From Paragorgia papillata (lineage: Eukaryota > Cnidaria > Anthozoa > Scleralcyonacea > Coralliidae), in the NCBI GenBank assembly GCA_035771165.1, contig JAWNZC010000321.1, positions 1,029,501 through 1,093,500 on the forward strand: a stretch of DNA of 64,000 nucleotides. Reading direction: 5' to 3'. The translations under genes and the position numbers were made by a program. The notes beneath the pieces are model-generated. The model saw nothing but the letters and a program-made list of their open reading frames with translations. It had not been told where the DNA came from and ran no database searches. Shown piece after piece: positions 21,083 through 34,500 of the stretch; within the stretch, counting starts at the first letter, position 1; the number at the start of each line of letters is the position of its first letter.

Positions 21083-24000
21083 CAGTGCTTCCACTTGGAA
21101 GGAAATTTCCTTCCAAAAGGAAATTTTGGCATTTGGAAGGAAAAAAAAAAGGAAATAACATTTGGAAGGAAATTGGAAGGAAATTTGGTCATATGGAAGG
21201 AAAATGGAAGGAAATTTTGAAATTCGAACTTTTTCAGTAATTAAAAGTTGATGAAACTGCTTATTTTTTACTTTTGGGTTCAAAAACTTGTATAAATTAA
21301 AAACACGAGTAGTAATATGATCCACGGGGATGTGGGGGGTTAAACAGGGTTTTAAGCGGAAGACTGCTACACAAATAGCGCAGGCTCAATGTTTGCAATT
21401 TCTATTTTCTCGCCATGGTATGATTGAATGGCATTAACATAAATCATGGAAAGAAATATGATGGACTCGGATCCAGAATCAACGTCGTCAGAGGATGAGG
21501 TTGATGATGGGGCTGCAGTTCCACCTCACTTGCAAACTGGTACAAAGCGTGCAGGACAAATACCTGGTCCAAAGGCTTCGAAACGAGTAAAAAAGGATCA
21601 GATATTCGTTGATAGTTGGCTACATCGCGATGAATTTAAGATGTGGCTTGGAAAGAAAATCGGCAGTGATGGTAAGCTGAAACCTTTCTGCAAAACGTGT
21701 GATAAGATATTGAATTGCACGAAGACGGGATTAAAAAGGCACATGAAAAGTAAAAGTCACGAGAAGAGTCAAGCCTCGAACACCCGCACTGACACCGTCG
21801 ATAATATTTGGAAGAGGGCCGCAAGTCAAAGTACCGATCGTGCAAAGTCGATGGAAATTAAGTTGTGTGCTTTCCTTGCTGAACACAATTTGCCGATATC
21901 TCTGTCCGACGGTCTTGTAGAGCTTCTACAATCGCTTTTTCCACGCGACGATACCTTGAAAACCGTAAAGCTTGGAAAGCAAAAAGCCACAAACGTCATT
22001 CGCCAAGTCCTGGGATTCGACTATTTACACCAAGCGGTTTCTACATTGCGATCGCAGAAGTTCAGTTTCATCATCGATGAAGCTACGGACTTAAGTACCT
22101 CCAAGCAGCTTGCCATTTTGGCGACTTATTTTGACATGAACTCGTTTGAGTCAAAGCATTATTTATTGGATATGGTTGAAGTCGAGGAAGGCACCGCTCA
22201 AGGGATTTACTCGTCAATAAAAAACACGTTTTCTGAGCTCCATATTCCGATGGAGAACATAATTGGTTACTCATCAGATACCACTAACGTCATGTTTGGA
22301 GAGCGAAATTCAGTTTCCCAGCTATTGAAATCAGAGCACAAAAACGTGCACGTGGTGAAATGCTCATGCCACCTGATTCATTTGGTGTCTTCTTATGCAG
22401 CAAAAATGTTGCCGAAGGGCTTAGAAGATCTGTGTAGGGACATCTATGCACATTTTCACCGTTCGTCGAAGAGGCAAGATGTCTACAAAGAATTCCAAAG
22501 TTTCTTCGATGCCGAACCACTTAAGTTGCTGTCGCCTGCTCAAACACGTTGGCTCTCTCTACAAGCATGCGTGAATCGAATTTTGGAGCAGTATGAAGCA
22601 TTGAGGCATTATTTCGTGTTTGTCGTTAATGACGATCCGACGCATTCCAACGATCGGATACACAAATCACTCCAAAACAAGTTTACATTGGCATACCTGG
22701 AATTTCTCACCTACCAGCTTGAGCGCTTCAATTCCTTCAATCTTCTCTTCCAAAGTGAAAGACCTCTCCTTCAAAGTCTTAAGCCAGAAGTAGAAGGGCT
22801 CATAAGATCAATCGCAAGCGATTTTATGACCATGGATCATGTAAAAGATACAAATCCAAAGGAGATTATCCCAACGTGTAGTCGTTTTCACGTACCCCTA
22901 GAGAAAGTCTATGTTGGCATGGCAGCAACGGCAACCCTACGAGAAATAGACGTTGGTGCCAGAAGAGAAGATGTGGTGCAATTTCGTACTGACTGTAAAA
23001 ATTTCCTCGTGGAATCGATTGTACAAATCCAAAAAAGGTTTGACCTTGATGCGGAGATCCATGAAATCGTACAGTGTACCTTGCCTGAAAACGCTGCCTC
23101 TATGATGCCACCTTCTCTCGAGGCCATATGTCATAAGTTACCCTATTTAAGTGAGATGCTCGACACCGGGAAGCTGGATCGTGAATGGCGGCAGCACGCA
23201 TTTGAAAGTAAAATTAAACGTGACCTCCACTGGGACGAGTACTGGACCATCATCCGAGATGCGAAGAATCCAACCGGGCAGCAGAAATATCCAGTTCTTA
23301 CTAGATTTGTTTCGATCCTGGCGTCGTTTCCGTTCTCAAATGCCGCCGTAGAAAGGATTTTCAGCTCGCTAAAGCTGATCAAAAGCGATCGTCGAGCTTC
23401 GTTAAAGTCGTCATCTTTAGTTTCTCTTCTTCAGTTCAAGATGGCGATGAAGAACGGAAAGTTTTCTGCCCCAGGACTTCAACCAAGCAATAGCATGTTA
23501 GAACTGGCATATAACATGAAAGCAAGCGCGACGGATGCGGAGGTCAAAGATATAAGAAAGAAATTCATTGACGAGCTTTTTGATTAAACTCACGAGTCAA
23601 CGACTCAACGACTTGCATGACGGAAATGAGAACATTGAAAAATTTGACTGGCATTGATATTTGATGACATTATGTTTCAAACGTTTATCTGACAATTACA
23701 CTAGTTCCAAAGGACTAAAGAGTTTGTAAATTTTTTGTAAACTTGAAGCTTATCTTTATTAGTTATATAATTTGGGAATGTAAATATGTAATTGCGAATT
23801 GTTAGTTGAATTGTTGATTAGAGTTTCACATTGAAAAAATGAAAATGGCCGTTGTCTAACTTGTCTATGCCTATATATCAGCTGTATGGCTCGTGCGCAT
23901 TGCATTTGCGCTTGTCCAGACTCCAGATACAAAAATAACTCGCTTTCCGACACTTTCCGGACCTCGGAAAGCGTCGGACATGTTCGGACCACATTCGTAT

Positions 24001-24184
24001 TTTCTCGTTGCGAGCTTTGCCATGCACAATTTCGATCTACGAGCCAAATTTTAATCGTTAGAAGAAGGATTTATAAGAGATTTTGGAGGGAAAACTGGAA
24101 GGAAATTTCAGATTTTGGGAAGGAAATTTTGCTAAAAAGAAGGATAAAAAAGGGAAATTTTGCTTTAGCCGAGTGGAAGCACTG
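21083..24184 (+). mobile_element. Complete autonomous-looking hAT transposon, 3102 bp
   Basis: The left end is CAGTGCTTCCACTTGG and the right end is the inverted CGAGTGGAAGCACTG, giving a 13-bp terminal inverted repeat. A perfect 8-bp duplication GTTCGAAG flanks it at 21075-21082 and 24185-24192; this fits the hAT target pattern nTnnnnAn. Both subterminal regions carry many copies of GGAAGGAAATTT, probable transposase binding sites. A single uninterrupted transposase ORF lies inside. Perfect duplication and an intact ORF point to recent insertion. It sits 138 bp upstream of the carrier gene start codon. Confidence 0.93.
21446..23587 (+). CDS. hAT-family transposase, 713 aa
   Basis: DNA cut-and-paste transposase acting in the nucleus on the ends of the enclosing element. 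Residues 1-50 are acidic then basic (SKRVKK). A BED/TTF-like zinc finger lies at about 82-105 (C82, C85, H99, H105). The catalytic core follows: first Asp in FSFIIDEATDLSTSK (D211), second Asp in GYSSDTTNVMFG (D278), then the hAT CxxH-type block CSCHLIHLV (about 307-313). The C-terminal dimerisation domain YPVLTRFVSILASFPFSNAA has the third acidic residue E636 in VERIFSS. All three catalytic acids are present and the length is normal for the family, so it may be active. The ATG was chosen as the first in the frame; a second Met lies four residues later. Confidence 0.93.
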   Translation: MERNMMDSDPESTSSEDEVDDGAAVPPHLQTGTKRAGQIPGPKASKRVKKDQIFVDSWLHRDEFKMWLGKKIGSDGKLKPFCKTCDKILNCTKTGLKRHMKSKSHEKSQASNTRTDTVDNIWKRAASQSTDRAKSMEIKLCAFLAEHNLPISLSDGLVELLQSLFPRDDTLKTVKLGKQKATNVIRQVLGFDYLHQAVSTLRSQKFSFIIDEATDLSTSKQLAILATYFDMNSFESKHYLLDMVEVEEGTAQGIYSSIKNTFSELHIPMENIIGYSSDTTNVMFGERNSVSQLLKSEHKNVHVVKCSCHLIHLVSSYAAKMLPKGLEDLCRDIYAHFHRSSKRQDVYKEFQSFFDAEPLKLLSPAQTRWLSLQACVNRILEQYEALRHYFVFVVNDDPTHSNDRIHKSLQNKFTLAYLEFLTYQLERFNSFNLLFQSERPLLQSLKPEVEGLIRSIASDFMTMDHVKDTNPKEIIPTCSRFHVPLEKVYVGMAATATLREIDVGARREDVVQFRTDCKNFLVESIVQIQKRFDLDAEIHEIVQCTLPENAASMMPPSLEAICHKLPYLSEMLDTGKLDREWRQHAFESKIKRDLHWDEYWTIIRDAKNPTGQQKYPVLTRFVSILASFPFSNAAVERIFSSLKLIKSDRRASLKSSSLVSLLQFKMAMKNGKFSAPGLQPSNSMLELAYNMKASATDAEVKDIRKKFIDELFD

Positions 24185-24192
24185 GTTCGAAG
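24185..24192. repeat. hAT target-site duplication, right
   Basis: GTTCGAAG, identical to the left copy. Confidence 0.93.
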
Positions 24193-24322
24193 TTCAATAA
24201 ATTCAATAGTTGTGATAGATCAGTGGTTGTGATTCTTTGCGAGATCGCTTCTGTTGTTTTCATAAATATCATTTTCTAAAGTCGACTCTGGAAAATATCA
24301 CCGTACAATTATTTCATTAGAA

Positions 24323-24837
24323 ATGTCGGAGGGTGACAGAGATGATTTACAAGTCGCTACACGAGAAAATGTTCAGGATCCCATTAAGTTGCTTGATTAC
24401 CGTGCAATGATGGTTGACTTCATTGCTGGAGCTAATGGTGGCACAGCTTGTGTACTCGCTGGACAACCATTTGATACTGTTAAAGTAAAGATGCAGACTT
24501 TTCCTTCACATTTTACGAATGCTTTTGATTGTTTTAAAAAAACTTTTCAAAATGAGCGTATACGTGGCTTGTATGCTGGTACTGTTCCAGCCCTTCTGGC
24601 CAATATTGCTGAAAATTCCATTCTGTTCTTATGTTATGGACGATGTCAGTCTGTAATTCAGTCAATATTTAAAGTTCCTCATCCTGAACAGCTGACTGTG
24701 TTTCAAAAGTCATGTGCTGGTAGTATTGCTGCTTTTTTTATGTCATTCGCATTATGTCCAACTGAACTGGTCAAATGCAAGTTACAAGCACAACATCAAC
24801 TGAGGGAAATGAGTGGAAAGTCTGGTGTCAAATCACT
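24323..24837 (+). CDS. SLC25A15: SLC25A15-like exon 1 (residues 1-171)
   Basis: Contains repeat 1 and the start of repeat 2. It ends with donor GTGAGT at 24838, leaving two bases (CT) of a split Leu codon. The initiator is the first ATG after an in-frame AT-rich leader. Confidence 0.93.
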
Positions 24838-27800
24838 GTGAGTAAAAACTATTTAATTAAAATAGAAATAAGAGACATGAGAAATGTTTGAATAAAGAGC
24901 TAAGTTAAACTTAATTGCAACATTTCGTACAATAATCATTACCCTGCGAGCAGAGCCTTCTTTTCCTTATTTCTTCACTGAGAGAGAGGAAGAAAAGTAG
25001 GCTCTGCTGTATTTGTGTTTGGCTTCGTCCAAGATTTGGGACGAAGTAACCCGTTTAACCAGTTCTCGTTTTGTTTTCTGCTCTGATTGGGACTGGGTTC
25101 GAGATTGTAACCAAGCAACTGACATGCATGCACAATGGAAACCAGTCACGAATACAGCAGAGCCTACTTTTCTTCCTCTCTCTCAGCGAAGAAATAAGGA
25201 AAAGAAGGCTCTGCTCGCAGGGTAAATAATCATGCACTATATACATGTATGTAAATCTTCCTAGTGCAATGTACCGCAATAGTATAATTATATAATTATA
25301 ATAGTATAATATCACGGTTCCCTCGGTTTCTTTTGTCCAATCGCAGTCTTGTAGTACCAAATATCCTCTCCATATTGCCATTTCACTTTAGGCCTCAGAA
25401 ACAGCACAGGGGAAACAACATCTAGAGGGCTGTAATATAAACAATATAAGAAAATCAGCATATACAACATATGGAACACCACATTTAAAATATACATTAC
25501 TCATTACACTCACCACTTGTTTACATAGAAATGGTACATGAAAGTAAATGATCCCTCGTCTAGTGAATCTTCAATGTGATGTACAACTTTCGCTTCAACT
25601 TTCCTACGTTTCAAACCGCCTTGGTTTGTCTTCGATACCTTTTCTTTATATGTGATGCACATAGTCCCATCTGGCCTTTCTTCAAATCCAATCTGGTCAT
25701 GAGACAACGCACACAGCTCTTCGCCTCCACGTAAAACAAATAATTTCCCTGACAAATACACAAGTGTGTTAATCACAGCATCTGGGCTGTGTGTTCCCAA
25801 TACTCCCTTTGCCCACATTTCCTCTTCATCCCTCACAGAAAGTGCGTCAGACTGCTTCTTAAACGGCTGTTGAGATGCTTGCAATTCTTTTAGCCGTCCA
25901 TCAAGAGTTTGCTGAAGCGGCTTCAGCTCCGTTGAATGAAACACAGATAGTGCTGGATATTTCTCTTTGATGACACGATTCAACCCACAAAACTAAATAT
26001 ATAGCACTTCATGGCGGTAATTAGTCCCATCTCTTTTCTTAACTTCTAAAACAAATCTACTTAGCCAGTAGTTCATTCCGATCCACCGTTAGGTCTTCTA
26101 CCTTTGGAACAAATGGAAATCTGGAGTCTTCTACTTCGAAATCTCGAAACTCAATGTTCCTTGCTTCCGACCACTTACTATAACAATTCCTGCTCCATAA
26201 TGTGTGTCGTTTTGTATTCGCCGGTACAGTGCCTTCTCTCGTATTCTCAACATCTCTTCCCTGCACGAAACTAAAACGTTTATGCGACATATGTACTCGC
26301 TCTCGCTAACTACATCTTTACTCAAATTGCACTGCCGAATACGCTCGCATAAAGCCTTTATATATGCTACCCCAAAGGATTTCAATAGAAAATTTAAAAT
26401 GTCCCTCAAACCTAGTAAAAGTCCCTCGGGACTTTTACATCTTCCTCGCAAACCGTAATGTTACAAAGTAATAGCATGGCGTTTCGGTTGATTAGTGATT
26501 AAATGTCCCTCAAGCCTCGGGAGGTTTAGTAAACCTCCCTCGGCTTTCGGGTACATTTAATCACTAATCAACCTCAAAGCCATGCTATTACTTATAATAA
26601 TCATATTTTTGCCAGGAAGGGTGGGCGTATGGCTATTTGTCAGTGTAAGAATTATTTTATTGGTATGTACAAGAATCTTTTGAATTGACATACAATACTA
26701 CAGTACTGCTCAGAAATAACCTAATAGTGCGGTTGAGGTTAAGTTAAACAATGATAGAAATGGTAATAAACTATAGTAAAGTAAATAGTAATACAGAAAA
26801 CAGTCCATATTTTGATTCATAGTGATTTAGAGACAGTTTAGCTAACACTGAACAGAGTTATATTATGATTAAGCTGAGGCTAAACCAGGTTTGACCTTGG
26901 TTTTTGTTAGGTTATTTCTGAGCAGTACTGTACCTAGAAGTAACCTAACACTAGACGTGCAGTTGTAGTGGTTAGTGGTGAGGTAGTGGTAAGGTAGCAG
27001 TGACATCACGGTGATGCAGCAGTGAGGTAGCGGTTGATATATTAAACTGGAAATAGAAAAACTATGGTTGACAAAACAATACTGATACTGATACTGATAC
27101 CAAGTACAATTATAGTGACCATTTGTAAAAAATGAATTTTTACAGTCCAATTTTGTATTTCTCATATAAGATTCATTTTGAAGTAAAAGCATTGACAGAG
27201 ATTAGGTAGCCTGTTTTACAGAGTGATGTTCTTCACATTGAACTAAATTTTGAATGGTGGAAACCACAACTCTGCATCCCTCTGCCATTTTTTAATTTGT
27301 CTGATGTTACTTCATCATTCTTTTTCATTTGGTCATCTATGAAAGTCACATGTTCTTCTTTTAAAATTGGTTTTCTTCCACTATGCGGTGCATCATGATG
27401 ACTGCCACTTCGTTGATAATGAGAAACAAACTTATAGCTGGTCTTGAGGTTTTAATTCCTTCTTCTTCTAGGGTGTTTCTAATATTAGTTTTTGATTCTC
27501 CTGAGGACAAAAGTGTAATAACTCATTCCCTGGCATATTGACTTACTGTAGCTTTCCCATTATTCCTTTAAAATATATGAGGTGAAGGCTCGAAGTAACG
27601 ACAACTTACAACAACATGAAGTGGAAAAGGATGCTGAACTTCAGAAATGAGCAACTCATTCCAGGACTGCAGTTGTATAATTACAACAAGCAAATCTAAG
27701 TGTGTGCATGTGAGGTCAACCTAAGTTCACCTGAGGTTTGCCTGGTGATCAACCAAGGTCAAACCTAGGTCAAGCCTTTATCAACCTTCAGTTGAACCTA

Positions 27801-30800
27801 AGTTAATCCAAGGTTTTTTGTTAGGTTACTTCTAGGTATAGTACTGTATTTATACAATCTACTGTTCATGGCTGTGTAGGAATTTGATTTACAGTACTGT
27901 ACTCTGCTAAATATATGCTCAATTTTTTTTTGGTACTGTATATGCTCAATCAACCTCTTCAAAAACAAATGCTAAATGTACAGTATAGTATAGTATAGTA
28001 TAGTATAGTATAGTATAGTATAGTATAGTATAGTATAGTATAGTATAGTATAGTATAGTATAGTATAATATAATATAGTATACACAGGAATGCTTTATCC
28101 AGGGGGGGAATAAGCAGCTGCCCTGGCTATTGGCTTTCACAATTAATAGACTGTAATAATAATTTAATTAATTAATTAATTAATTAATTAATTAATTAAT
28201 TAATTAATTAGTTAATTAATTAATTAATTAATTAAAATTAATAAATAAATAATAAAAAATACATAAATAAGTAACAATATTATGATTAAGTACAGTACCG
28301 CTCATGAGAAACTTAATGTTGCATATTAATGAGCACGTTTTGAGTTTGAGCAAGAATCGAGCGAGTGAGATTGGTCAAAATACTTGAAACTTTTCGAGGA
28401 AACGAGGAAAAATTTTTGTACACAATGCAAGTGCAATCTTTCTGTGTATTTCACACATTAATTTACTAGGTACCGTAATTTACAAATTACATCTTATTCT
28501 AGAAACTCCAGAAACTGAGCCTAGTGTTACTAAGATCAATTTTCTGGGACCAGAAATGAACATGAACATGTGATACCGTAACACTCTTTGGGCTACAAAC
28601 ATGTGAAGAAATATGACTAGCATTTACAAATAATTACCAAAATGAAAATCAACAAGAAAGTGAATAAAACAAAACTTGTGTAATGATAGACAACTTTTCT
28701 CACCTGCATGTTCTGGTGAATTTGATATGAACTGTTTAAACTGTAATCTTCCAGTGCTGTAGCTATGCTGGCTACTGTGACTAATGTGAGATGCATAGCA
28801 TGCAGATCAAACTGCAGTCTTTGTTTTGAATTGAATTATTTGGCGAATACATCCAGCCTTCCTTTTACTGCCATTTATTTTCAGTGATACTGATAGAAAT
28901 CTAACATACAGTACTATTCCTGACATAATGGTTTGTTCAACTCTAACTAATGCACCAATGAGAAGTTAACGATTGAAGTTTCAACAAACTAATATAGATG
29001 GGGACATGATTATTCGCAGACTATGACAGTTATTTGACGACGAACTGATGACCAAAGGGCACTGCTCAAAAAGTCAGCAGCATTTCATTTTTATTTTTGG
29101 CTGTATAATTAAAACAGCGCATTTTCGTTCATGAATTGTTTCCATCTCCTTTAAAAATCTCAGGACCACTGAGAAGGGGGGCTGGTAGGTGGGGCAACTG
29201 CCAGGGGTGCCGGAAACTACTTTTTGAAATTGGTAGGGTGGGAAAGGCTCAACTGGCATCGGCTGGTGGATTTGGCATTTTCATTGATTGATTGCTTTTC
29301 TTAAAATAATAGGTGTTACTCCAAGTGATGAACCATACCAGACAAGTAGACTGAGAAAACTCTACTTGGCCCTGCTGGGATTCGAACCCACAACCTTCAG
29401 TTTACTAGTCCAATGCCCTACCAACTGAGCTACAGGTCAAGTTGGCTGAAGGTTGAATGATAGTGCTTATCTATTTGTTTCGAAACAGACTAGTTTCTTC
29501 AATATCTAGACAACAGTCTTCATACATGATGATTTTGAATGATTATTGTGGGACAGTGAACTCGGGTGGAGAATAAGAATAAGGTGTTACTCCGAGTGAC
29601 GAACCATACCGGAGAAGTAGAGAAAATTCTACTTGGCCCGGCTGGGATTCGATTATATTTATGCATAGTTTTGTGCCTGATCAAATAGCTTCAACGGGAC
29701 CATCACCATTGGACCACAAATAGGACCGTCATTACAATGAACTTCTCCCATGGGATTGGCATTACTCAGAATGATTTTGCATGCATACTAAACTAAATTG
29801 CTAATTTATTACACCCAGTATTTCTGGCAACCTCGTTCCCGGGGCCTTTTTGAAATTAGGAAGGCGAGAAAAGGTCCTGGCATTGGCTGGAACCACCAAC
29901 AGGACCAATGAGACAGCTCATCACAATGAACTTCTCCCACTGGATCGCCATTACGCCAAATGATTTTGCATACTAAATTAAATTGCTAATTTATTTCACC
30001 CAGTATTTCTGGATGCTGTGATCAGCCAATGCCAGGGCCTTTTCCTGAGGTTGGACACAGCTAACCCAAGGCAAGGGTGAAGAAAAATTTTGAGAGTGGA
30101 ATACAGTATATACATAAGACCCAACCAGGACCAGTTGCAAAAAAATGCAACATCAAGGCCTTCTGGCTATAGGAATTGAACCAGCGACCCTGCAATGCTA
30201 GTGCAGTACTGATCACTGAGCTACGGAAGCCATTGCCAAGAGCTTGGCCATGAGTTCTGTATATATAATGTGGTAATGCCAAGAGTAGAATTGGGTGTAT
30301 TACAAGTAATATTTAGCATTTTATTAAATTAGTTTGCTGTCTCCACGTGGTCTGTAGCAATAAATTAGCTTGTGACTGACATAATGAGGTATTAATACAA
30401 AAGTCATTTAATACAATAATACAAATGGCAATTCCTGAAGAAAACATTCCTCTTATGAAAAAGGGCAATTGGTTGCCCCCATACTGCCCCCACACCATGA
30501 GAGCAGGTGCCCCTGCTGCCTCCATGGCTGTGGTGCCCCTGGCAACTGCCCTGTGGCCCGGCCCACGTTAGGAGCCTGGAGGGCCACCGACCACACCATG
30601 CATATCCGCTTTCATGAATTCGATCTTCTTAGGAATCTTTGTTGGAAACTCTTTCAATACTGTGACCATATGATGTAATGTACTAGGTTCATTGTCATTA
30701 CCATTACTATATAATCTCCACTGATCTCTATATAGTGATACTCTCACACATGTCGTGCTACATGCCGCTACCACGCACGCTACGGCACAAATTGCGCAAT

Positions 30801-31438
30801 AACAACAACTATCTGCACCTAGTGTGTTTTAGCTTTTATCTGACAGTCAGCATGACATTGTCAACCTTTCTAGAATTCTTAATTCCAGCCTGTTTGCGAA
30901 TCAGCGAGTGGCGAGTTGCAATGGTAATAAAATACTTGAGTTTTGACAAATCACAACTCGTAAATTGATGACTGCACATACTGTACAGCATAAAAAGTAA
31001 TCATGATTGAATACATACAAGTGATACCACTCTCTTGACTCCCCCTGCTCTGATATCTGAGATGTTTTAAAAGGGGCTGTGAGTCTACCTTCTCCCAGGC
31101 CCATTCTGGCTCTCGGCGGCCCTGAAAAATCTACTGACAAACAAAACATAATGTTAATATATGTACAGCGTACAAGGGGTTTCGAGAATTCATGATATTC
31201 GCAACTAATATTTTGAGGATTGTGAATCGTGTGTGAATTGAGCAAAAATTGCATAGCTATCGAGGGGCTATCGAGTTGTCAAATCTCACTTGCAATTTAC
31301 CCGCGAACAAAATGAGCGAGAATGTTAAGGTTCTCGTGAGTGGTACTGTAATTAATTATATGAATTATTGGTAATGGCATATACCACAGTTTTGAACTAA
31401 TCACATGTTATTTTATAAATAATTACTTTGTGGGTGTG

Positions 31439-31514
<76 letters not shown>

Positions 31515-34500
31515 AAATAGGTTGCGTCTTACGCACGCTGTGATTGGTCAATTACCGTGTTTATATCAGGCTATGCAAACACGGTTGTGATGTCACGGCA
31601 CATTTCCTACCCTTATTTCATAAAAGAAATAGAAAATGGATGCCCTGTGTTTATATAACCTGATGCAAACACTCGAGTGAGTTGGGAGAATTCGAAGTAC
31701 TTATGTAAACCCTCGCCTACGGCTCGGGTTCACATAAACTTTCGAATTCTCCCAACTCACTCTCGTGTTTGCATCAGGCTATATAAACACGGGCGGCCAT
31801 TTTCTATTTCTTAAATATATATATATATATATATACAAACGAGCACGTGTGATTTGTTCACGGAATGTCGGAAAGTGCTCAATACCATAAAGGTAGAGCG
31901 AATATAGTATAGTTTAACAGGGACCGCGGAGCAGTGGGGGCTGGGGGGCTTTAGCCCCCCCCCCAATAATTTTCCAAACATATGTGATTTTTATATAGCG
32001 ATTTTTATATAGCCCTAATTATAATGTATAAAAATTCCTGACCCTAAACCTAACCCTAAACGTGCACGTGTCTATTGCTAAGACCCCCTGATCGAACCTC
32101 TATGTGAGATTTTCATTGAGAGACGAACATCTGCTCTAAATAATTTGGGATTGAATTTTGATACATTATAATTAGGGCTACTTGAAGTCTTTGCCGAAAA
32201 ATAGCTGTACGCCGCTGTGCAATAATTTCAAGAGGTGTGAATTAATCACTGTATTTAAATTTTGGCACATGTTATTGTAAGTGAAAATGTAAGTGGAAAT
32301 GTAAGCAAACAGATTTTATTCCTTTCAAAATGGCTTGTTTTAGAGACGTTTGCTGGACTTTTCTACTGTTTTTGTAAGAATTTGTAAGAAACGTTTTAAA
32401 CCGCAACTAGTAAATTTGATTGCATTTCCGGGGATCTGACACGCTTCATATTTCAAAATTTCCCCCGGGAAAATGCCTTCGGCGTTCCCATGCCTTCGGC
32501 GTTCGCTAGCCGCCCCCCCCCCCCCCCCCCCCAATCCAAAAATTGCTCCGCGGTCCCTGCATGTTTAAGTGGGCTTACCTCAAAATTTTGAGTGTCGCTG
32601 TCAAAACTGTCAGTTTCACGCGGGGCGACAGTTGCGACACTCAACATTTTGAGGTAAGCCCACTTAAACTATGCTATATATATATATATATTTAACAAAT
32701 AGATTCCATTTTGCCGTTGTCGGTTCAGTTATAGATGCACAGATGACGTCACAACGTGGTAAGAACAAAAAAGTGGCCCACGAGACGCAGTCGAGTGGGT
32801 CACTGATGTTCTTACCACGTTGTGACGTCTTCTGTGCATCTATAACTGAACAGACAACAAAAGAATGGAATCTATTTGTTTTATACAATACAAAAACTTA
32901 AAAGGTTTTTAAAAAAACCCTGTCGGGTTTTGGGGCATGAAGAAAGAAAAAAGCAAGTCAGCTGACGTGATCTGACGTGACCATGCGTCTGTCCTCTAAT
33001 AGATCATGGGCAACAACCAATGAAAACACGCATAGCAGCAAGGGTATTGTATATATATATATATATCAATGTATTGTGTGACTTAATGGTGTAACAGTAT
33101 ATACATGTACTTGTATTTTCTTAATTTAGCGGTCCTTTGGGATTAGCAGCAAAGATAATCAAAACAGAAGGTTTTTTTGGATTTTATCGTGGCTTTTCTA
33201 GTACATGTGCCCGAGAAGTTGCTGGATATTTTTTCTTCTTTGGTGGCTATGAGTTAAGCAAGTATATTTTAACGCCTCATGGAAAGAAAGCAGAAGATTT
33301 AGGTATTTTTTTGTGGAAATTTATTTGGAGTGTGTTTTTAAAATTAATAAATGAAATGACAGCTTCCCTAACTGTGATACTACAGTATACAGACATAGTA
33401 AAAATTATGGTACAGGTCATTTGTATTCCACTGAAAAAATACCTGACATTGTACGTTTATCTTTGTGAAGGAAAATTTTAAGTGTGCGAATATACAGTAG
33501 ATTTTAAGACCTGAAACTCGGACCAGTAACAAAAATGCAACATCAACACCTTGCAGCTAGGAATTAAACCTACAACTGCGCGGGTGATAATGCATTGAAT
33601 GTTTTAAGGATTTACATGTTCACTTTTGTACATGTTTTTTCTGGTCGCCATGGTAGCGGATTAGATTTGATTTGTAAAGACAAAGCTAAGTGGCCTTGGA
33701 TGGCTTGGAAGCTAATATGTTACTATGGCAACTGCACAAGAACAACAGAGTTGCCGAGTATAGCGTGGAGGGGAACTGGTCAGAGTATTGCCTTTTAAGA
33801 AATAGAAAACATTTTCCGTGTTTCTATAGAGTTATAGGAACACGAGGGGAAGTTTGGGAAAAGTGGAGAACGTTCAAAATTACACTATTTCGAGTTCTTC
33901 CAAACTTTCAAAAGTGTTTCTATAACTCTATGGGAACATGGGAATAATGTTTTCTATTTCCTTTATAAAATAACCCGTCAAAATAGATTAAACGTTAAAA
34001 CTAATCCAAATAAAAAGCGTAAATTCTCATTACCCTCCATGGATGGCGTATTGGATTGCGTTTGATGGCGCAGTGGATGGCGTATAATGGTGTTTCTGTA
34101 CAAACTTTAATGGCGTATTGATGGCGTATTGCTTTGATGGCGTATTGGATGGCGTAATCCATCCATGTTTTCCATATAGGGTTATAGAAACACGCCTTAT
34201 AACAACCGCTTCCGTTTTCAAAATGTTATTTTATGTCTTTAGTGCAAATTATCAGTATACCATCCGGTACATTTTTACAAAACGCACGAGTGAGTTTTTC
34301 AAAGACTATCAAAATTGCACGAGTCTGAAGGACGAGTGCTATTTGAGGTCTTTGACAAACTCACGAGTGCGTGTTTTTCCAAAATTGCACTCGAAACCAT
34401 GCTATTACTTATTAATAATATACATGAAATGTTAGACAAATGTTCCTCCGGCTACAAAGTTTACATACCACTCATTGCTCCACTTCTCGAAGCATAAATG

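Larger units (their letters stand above)
28293..31348. mobile_element. Tc1/mariner-like element or decayed composite, about 3.06 kb
   Basis: The ends CAGTACCGCTCATGAGAA and TTCTCGTGAGTGGTACTG are inverted repeats (with mismatches) flanked by TA. The tip resembles the two preceding elements. The inside holds tRNA-derived SINEs (29305, 29575, 30075), the dispersed repeat 29665-30050 and no recognisable transposase, so it is old. Confidence 0.6.

Noticed and set aside
24323..24841. 172-codon ORF as a complete short carrier
   Set aside because: It holds only one and a half of three carrier repeats; the TGA at its end lies inside the donor GTGAGT.
32040..32065. Telomere-like CCCTAAAC repeats
   Set aside because: Only two or three imperfect units, lying inside a transposon-like element; not a telomere.
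33137..33481. 114-codon ORF as a separate carrier gene
   Set aside because: Only the part up to 33302 is coding; the rest is intron after a GT donor, and exon 1 and exons 3-5 complete the same protein.
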